From the NCBI GenBank assembly GCA_964630595.1, contig CAZVVT010000001.1, forward strand, positions 434,001-498,000: a stretch of DNA of 64,000 nucleotides, written 5' to 3'. The DNA is from CAZVVT01 sp964630595 (GTDB lineage: Bacteria; Chlamydiota; Chlamydiia; Chlamydiales; VFKH01). The stretch's first letter is position 1. Every line of letters begins with the position of its first letter. Below, in pieces: positions 63,330-64,000 of this stretch. A model generated the notes under the pieces. That model saw only the letters and a list, made by a program, of their open reading frames with translations, did not search any database and had not been told where the DNA came from. A program made the position numbers and the translations under genes.

Positions 63330-64000
63330 TCCGACGTTGCTCTTCGCTAACGCGGGGATGAACCAGTTTAAAGATCTCTTTCTCGGTAAAGCTACGGCCG
63401 ACTACACACGCGCAGCGACCTGCCAAAAGTGCATCCGCGGCGGCGGCAAACATAATGACTTAGACAATGTCGGCCACACCTCGCGCCACTTGACCTTCTT
63501 CGAAATGCTGGGGAACTTCTCCTTTGGAGACTACTTCAAGCAAGAGGCCATTGATTGGGCATGGACGCTGACGCGCGACGTCTTCGGCTTTGACCCGAAC
63601 AAAGTCTTCATCACCGTCTTCCGAGAAGACGACGAGGCAGAGGCGATCTGGCGCCGCCATGTGCCAGCAAGCCGCATTGTGCGCATGGACGAGAAGGACA
63701 ACTTCTGGGCGATGGGCGACACCGGCCCCTGCGGTCCCTGCTCTGAGCTCTACTACGACCGCGGCCCTGCCTATGGCAGCGGCACCAGCCCCAAAGATGA
63801 CCCATCGGGCGAGCGCTACCTCGAGTTCTGGAACCTCGTCTTCATGCAGTTCAACAAGAAGAGCGACGGAGTGCAAGAGCGGTTGCCCAAGCCCTCTATC
63901 GACACCGGTGCGGGCTTAGAGCGCGTCATCAGCTTGAAGATGGGCGTCGACTCCGTCTTCCTGACCGACGTTCTGCGCGGCCTCATCGCTCAAGTAGAAA
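63224..64000 (+). CDS. alaS: Alanyl-tRNA synthetase, N-terminal part (cut by window edge)
   Basis: AlaRS charges tRNA-Ala. The reading frame from ATG 63224 runs off the window after 259 codons. It starts MDNHPFSQEIRRNFLDFFRAQGHAVLPSSP and contains class II motif 1 (LLFANAGMNQFKDLFLG), CQKCIRGGGKHNDLDNVGHTSRHLTFFEMLGNFSFGDYF, motif 2 (FITVFREDDEA), FWAMGDTGPCGPCSELYYD and WNLVFMQF. Motif 3 is IDTGAGLERVISL. These are unmistakable AlaRS landmarks. The editing and C-terminal domains lie beyond the edge. The preceding gene overlaps its start by 106 bp. Confidence 0.97.

Noticed and set aside
1..64000. Search for mobile elements, integrases, prophage genes and rRNA
   Set aside because: None seen; only one tRNA and one foldback element of unknown nature.

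Overview
The window is a gene-dense piece of a Chlamydiales chromosome, most likely from an environmental (non-Chlamydiaceae) lineage. The evidence is combined: two tandem ATP/ADP-type nucleotide transporters, an ytgA-B-C(R)-D metal operon whose permease carries a DtxR-like tail, an hrcA-grpE-dnaK operon, an amiA-murE-pbp3-ftsL cell-division cluster, a PTS-IIA/dut/accD/sod/hem/radA/rnc cluster, and a hemE-hemN-hemG/tkt/alaS cluster. From memory these blocks match gene neighbourhoods in Chlamydia trachomatis. By eye the base composition is near half G+C, high for known chlamydiae, but I did not compute it. No transposase, integrase, prophage or CRISPR array was seen.

Layout. 1-3747: start of a TolC-like efflux gene, a nucleoside-hydrolase-like gene, and a VIT-like membrane protein coupled to a P1B-4 metal ATPase. 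3744-7614: a small unknown gene, then a CIRCE-controlled hrcA-grpE-dnaK operon closed by a strong terminator. 7613-10847: three leftward genes of unknown role; two are secreted paralogues ending in a solitary POTRA-like domain, one of them very rich in Cys and Pro. 10923-16459: rseP and the ytg metal uptake operon. 16536-20800: an unknown gene, two nucleotide transporters and an acetyltransferase. 20743-23073: a BlaI/BlaR1-type repressor and membrane protease with two near-identical 16-bp operators, one of which controls a cupin-like protein of unknown function. 23091-26374: lepA and gnd.

26407-32509 holds tRNA-Arg, the leftward division/peptidoglycan cluster and rsmH. 32497-35771 holds a degenerate metallo-beta-lactamase-like protein, a small membrane protein and dnaA, preceded by DnaA-box-like repeats. 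35737-47826 holds comF-like, a 1952-residue AsmA-like protein, gcvH, a PpiD-like chaperone, clpC and lplA. 47809-54430 is a leftward housekeeping operon (two PTS IIA proteins, dut, accD, sod, a hemC-hemD fusion, radA, rnc) plus a DcrA-like protein. A 178-bp concentric palindrome (54430-54607) separates it from an ArtJ-like binding protein and hemG-hemN-hemE. The end carries a large unknown protein, transketolase, an unknown protein and the start of alaS.

How the genes work together. The window covers an obligate intracellular lifestyle: nucleotide import, metal import and export with iron-type regulation, heme synthesis from hydroxymethylbilane to protoporphyrin, lipoate attachment (gcvH/lplA) and a division-type peptidoglycan machinery. 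The best candidates for undescribed biology are the BlaI/BlaR1 module with its cupin-like target, the paired orphan-POTRA secreted proteins, the hemC-hemD fusion lacking the HemC cofactor domain, and the concentric palindrome.
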